The position numbers and the translations under genes were made by a program. From assembly GCA_964585385.1 (NCBI GenBank), contig CAZPDP010000013.1:13453-77452 (forward strand): 64,000 bases of DNA. Direction: 5' to 3'. The notes beneath the pieces were generated by a model. The model was not told where the DNA came from. It searched no databases and worked only from the letters and a program-made list of their open reading frames with translations. Of the stretch, positions 61,731 to 64,000 are shown piece after piece (position 1 is the first letter of the stretch; each line of letters opens with the position of its first letter). Origin of the DNA: JAGXLC01 sp964585385. GTDB lineage: Bacteria > Bacteroidota > Bacteroidia > Bacteroidales > UBA12077.

Positions 61731-62156
61731 ATGGGGATGACTAAAGAATATGAACCGAAAATAATTGCTTTTTGCTGCCATTATTGTGCCTTTACTGCCG
61801 CAGATCTGGCCGGTACAATGAGACAGCAGTACCCTGCAAATATACACATCGTTCGGTTGCCCTGTACGGGTAAGGTGGATGTAAATATGTTACTGCAGGC
61901 TTTTGTAGACGATGCCGATGCTGTAATGGTCGCAGGATGTGAAGTAGGTAGCTGCCATTTTCTGGAAGGAAATGTCCGGGCAAAGAAACGGGTCGAAAAT
62001 GCCAAAAAGAAACTCGAAGAAGCAGGGATTAACCCGGAGAAACTGGAAATGTTTCATATAGCTGCTTCTGAGGGTCCATTGTTTGCTCAGACATCACGAG
62101 AATTTACAGAAAAGATCAAGAGAATAGTAAATGAAGAAACCCTGAATAAAGCGTAA
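61731..62156 (+). CDS. MvhD/FrhD-like [2Fe-2S] delta subunit
   Basis: The 141-residue protein matches the methyl viologen hydrogenase delta family (MvhD): AFCCHYCAFTAADLAG, RLPCTGKVDVNMLLQA, GCEVGSCHFLEGN. The Cys residues bind a [2Fe-2S] centre that links an electron donor to HdrA. Its ATG directly follows the hdrA stop, so translation is coupled. No hydrogenase gene is nearby, so it likely docks the Hdr core to MetVF. Confidence 0.9.
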   Translation: MGMTKEYEPKIIAFCCHYCAFTAADLAGTMRQQYPANIHIVRLPCTGKVDVNMLLQAFVDDADAVMVAGCEVGSCHFLEGNVRAKKRVENAKKKLEEAGINPEKLEMFHIAASEGPLFAQTSREFTEKIKRIVNEETLNKA

Positions 62157-62201
62157 AGTTTGGTTTAAAACGGATAGAAAAATCAGGCAAAAGTCAATAA
62201 C

Positions 62202-62207
62202 AGGAGG
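62202..62207 (+). promoter_or_regulatory. Strong Shine-Dalgarno of metV
   Basis: AGGAGG sits seven bases before the ATG at 62215, a perfect Shine-Dalgarno. Such sites are rare in this phylum and no neighbour in this operon has one, so it may point to acquisition from a donor that uses them. Confidence 0.7.
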
Positions 62208-62214
62208 AAAAACA

Positions 62215-62892
62215 ATGATAGTTGCAGAACAAAAACCTTTTAAAGAAATATCCGATGCAGTAGCTGAATTCGATAATGTGCTTGTGCTCGGGTGCGGAAC
62301 GTGCGTTACCGTGTGTATGGCAGGAGGGGAAAAGGAGACAGGTGTTCTTGCCAAACAACTGAAACTGGCTGCTAAGAATAACAATGAAAACAAAACCATA
62401 GCAGAGCACACCATCACAAGGCAATGCGACAGGGAATTTTTTGACGAGACCACTGCCAGTAAAATCAAAGAGGCAGGTGTGGTACTTTCCCTGGGGTGTG
62501 GCGTTGGAGTCCAATACCTCGCGGAGGTTTTCCCGGAAACGATAGTCAGGCCTGGTGTCAATACCCAGTTTTTTGGTGCGAATACTCAGCAGGGAGTCTG
62601 GTCAGAGCGCTGCGCAGGTTGCGGAGAGTGTGTCCTGGAGAAATACGAGGGCATCTGTCCGGTTGCCCGTTGCTCAAAAAGCCTTATGAATGGTCCCTGC
62701 GGTGGTTCATCGAACGGTATGTGTGAAGTCGATCCTGAAAATATTGAATGCGGTTGGCAATTAATCTATGATAGGATGAAAAGTTTGGATAAGCTCGATA
62801 AATTAATGGAGAACCAGCCGGCAAAAGACTGGTCAACCAACAGAGACGGCGGGCCGAGAAGAGTGGTAAGGAAGGATATGTTGTTTGACTAA
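62215..62892 (+). CDS. MetV-like zinc/iron-sulfur partner of MetF
   Basis: MetV is the partner of MetF in the acetogen type of methylene-THF reductase. The 225-residue protein has the MetV layout. Cys motifs at the start are CGTCVTVC. Near the end are CAGCGECVLEKYEGICPVARC, NGPCGG (seen in NGPCGGSSNGMCEVDPE) and ECGWQLIYDRM. The Cys motifs probably hold [4Fe-4S] clusters or zinc. It follows mvhD by 58 bases and precedes the second metF. Confidence 0.88.
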   Translation: MIVAEQKPFKEISDAVAEFDNVLVLGCGTCVTVCMAGGEKETGVLAKQLKLAAKNNNENKTIAEHTITRQCDREFFDETTASKIKEAGVVLSLGCGVGVQYLAEVFPETIVRPGVNTQFFGANTQQGVWSERCAGCGECVLEKYEGICPVARCSKSLMNGPCGGSSNGMCEVDPENIECGWQLIYDRMKSLDKLDKLMENQPAKDWSTNRDGGPRRVVRKDMLFD

Positions 62893-62972
62893 GAATGTTT
62901 CGAGTTGCAGGTTACGGGTTTTAAGAAGGGGATTAATGTAATAGCTAACAAAAAAACAAGTAAAAAAAAGAT

Positions 62973-63944
62973 ATGAACGAGAACGAACTAAAGTCAGGCA
63001 GCAGATTAGAACGAGTTCTGAAATCCGGTCAGTTTGCTTTTACCGGTGAGCTGGGACCACCTAAAGGATCCGATCGGGGAATTGTCGAGAAAAAGGCGGG
63101 TCTGCTAAAAGATTCCGTTGATGCAGCTAATATAACGGATAATCAAACAGCTATCGTTCGAATGTCATCTTTTGCTGCCAGTATCATTGCCAAAGAAAAC
63201 GGTCTGGAACCGGTCATGCAAATTACCACCAGGGACAGGAACAGGCTGGCCATTCAAAGCGATGTAATTGGAGCCTCCGCTGCCGGAATCCGGAATATTT
63301 TATGCCTGTCCGGTGATCATCAGTCGTTTGGAAATCATCCCACCGCAAAGAATGTGCATGATATCGATTCAGTACAGCTCATCAATATGCTCAGGAATAT
63401 GAGGGATGAGGCTAAATTTGAGTGTGGCGATGAGATTCGGAATTCAAAAAAAGCAGAACTTACACCTCCGAAAATCTTCATTGGTGCAGCGGCCAATCCG
63501 TTTGCAGAACCCCTGGATTTCCGTGTTATCCGGCTGGCAAAGAAAATAAACGCAGGCGCGGATTTCATCCAAACCCAGGTGATTTACGATATGGATCGGT
63601 TTAAACAGTGGATGAACGAAGTACGGGATATGGGACTGCATAAAAAAGTGTATATTCTTGCCGGGGTTACTCCTTTAAAATCAGCCAGGATGGCGAAATA
63701 TATGAAAGAGAACGTTTCCGGGATTTCATTTACCGAGGATATAATCAAACGAATGGAAGGCGCAGAAGACCAAAAAGCCGAAGGGGAGAAGATAGCAATT
63801 GAGCAAATCCAGGAGCTGAAGGAGATGGAAGGAGTAAGCGGAGTACACTTTATGGCCATCGGGGGCGAAAAGAATGTTCAACGAATCGCTGATAATGCCG
63901 GAGTTTTGCCACGGCCGGAAGTAGAAGATGCTGCCATGACATAG
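62973..63944 (+). CDS. Second MetF, MetV-associated type
   Basis: The 323-residue flavoprotein differs from the classical MetF in the same operon: it starts KSGQFAFTGELGPPKGSD, then MQITTRDRNRLAIQSDVIGA, ILCLSGDHQSFG and FIQTQVIYDM. This is the MetF type that works with MetV, accepting electrons via the Hdr/MvhD core. It is the last complete gene of the window, 26 bases before another open frame. Confidence 0.9.
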   Translation: MNENELKSGSRLERVLKSGQFAFTGELGPPKGSDRGIVEKKAGLLKDSVDAANITDNQTAIVRMSSFAASIIAKENGLEPVMQITTRDRNRLAIQSDVIGASAAGIRNILCLSGDHQSFGNHPTAKNVHDIDSVQLINMLRNMRDEAKFECGDEIRNSKKAELTPPKIFIGAAANPFAEPLDFRVIRLAKKINAGADFIQTQVIYDMDRFKQWMNEVRDMGLHKKVYILAGVTPLKSARMAKYMKENVSGISFTEDIIKRMEGAEDQKAEGEKIAIEQIQELKEMEGVSGVHFMAIGGEKNVQRIADNAGVLPRPEVEDAAMT

Positions 63945-63970
63945 TTTGATATAAAGACAGAAGTTACAAG

Positions 63971-64000
63971 ATGAAAGTTATCCATTGTCCTCCTGCCGGA
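63971..64000 (+). CDS. Start of next gene, truncated by window
   Basis: An ATG at 63971 opens a frame of 10 codons (MKVIHCPPAG) running to the edge. It is 26 bases after the metF stop and probably continues the operon. The product cannot be identified from ten residues. Confidence 0.3.
   Translation, partial: MKVIHCPPAG

Noticed and set aside
51068..64000. Complete Wood-Ljungdahl pathway
   Set aside because: Only methyl-branch reductase-type genes are visible; no CODH/ACS, formyl-THF ligase or formate dehydrogenase is in the window.

Overview
The window looks like chromosomal DNA of an anaerobic or facultatively anaerobic Bacteroidota, probably near Bacteroidales/Marinilabiliales. The signs are a SusC/SusD pair, a type IX secretion C-terminal domain on a C10 protease, Bacteroidota-style -7 boxes (TAnnTTTG), few Shine-Dalgarno sequences, a PUR/DUF3276 protein, a YbbR-CoaE cluster and Bacteroidota-type sigma factors. 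No rRNA, tRNA or CRISPR array was seen. The rank below phylum is inference.

Region by region: 1-2439 holds the 3' part of a response-regulator/histidine-kinase hybrid, the redox repressor Rex and RibF. 2555-9537 is an accessory signalling locus. It contains a sigma factor overlapping a membrane-anchored TPR protein (possible anti-sigma), a divergent 940-aa TPR-CHAT protease, a 60-aa peptide with a textbook double-glycine leader and a very acidic tail, a second membrane TPR protein paralogous to the first, a degenerate histidine kinase, a stand-alone LytTR protein and a SpoIIAA-like protein. This is my best candidate for an undescribed system. 9644-14533 holds an Omp85-like outer membrane protein, a large palindromic repeat, and two histidine-degradation genes (hutI and a bifunctional ftcD-fchA). 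14863-20736 is a SusC/SusD/lipoprotein uptake locus preceded by a relic SusC leader.

20871-24238 contains small secreted proteins and a repeat-rich stretch: a REP-associated (IS200-like) transposase element with two transposase-less derivatives embedded in a 389-bp tandem duplication. 24239-28873 encodes a T9SS-exported C10 protease, a Nudix hydrolase and an NlpC/P60 hydrolase. 29293-50487 is mostly housekeeping: PgpH-type phosphodiesterase, LolA-like protein, FtsK, carbamate kinase and ornithine carbamoyltransferase, FeoAB with a previously easy-to-miss 55-aa partner, PUR protein, NusB, YajC, YbbR, CoaE, a TerB-DnaJ protein, MazG, a SAM hydrolase-like protein, PhoH and PurC.

51068-63944 is a one-carbon/electron-transfer operon: metH, metF, hdrC, hdrB, a giant hdrA, mvhD, metV and a second metF. 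It resembles the methylene-THF reductase part of the acetogen MetVF-HdrABC-MvhD complex. HdrA here is a 1484-residue protein: a split HdrA with a GltD/NfnB-like NAD(P)H module inserted, followed by a second complete HdrA. No hydrogenase or CODH/ACS gene lies in the window, so pyridine nucleotide is the likely electron partner. FtcD-FchA would feed C1 units from histidine into the same tetrahydrofolate pool, and carbamate kinase/OTC suggest fermentative amino-acid use. The operon probably continues past the right edge.
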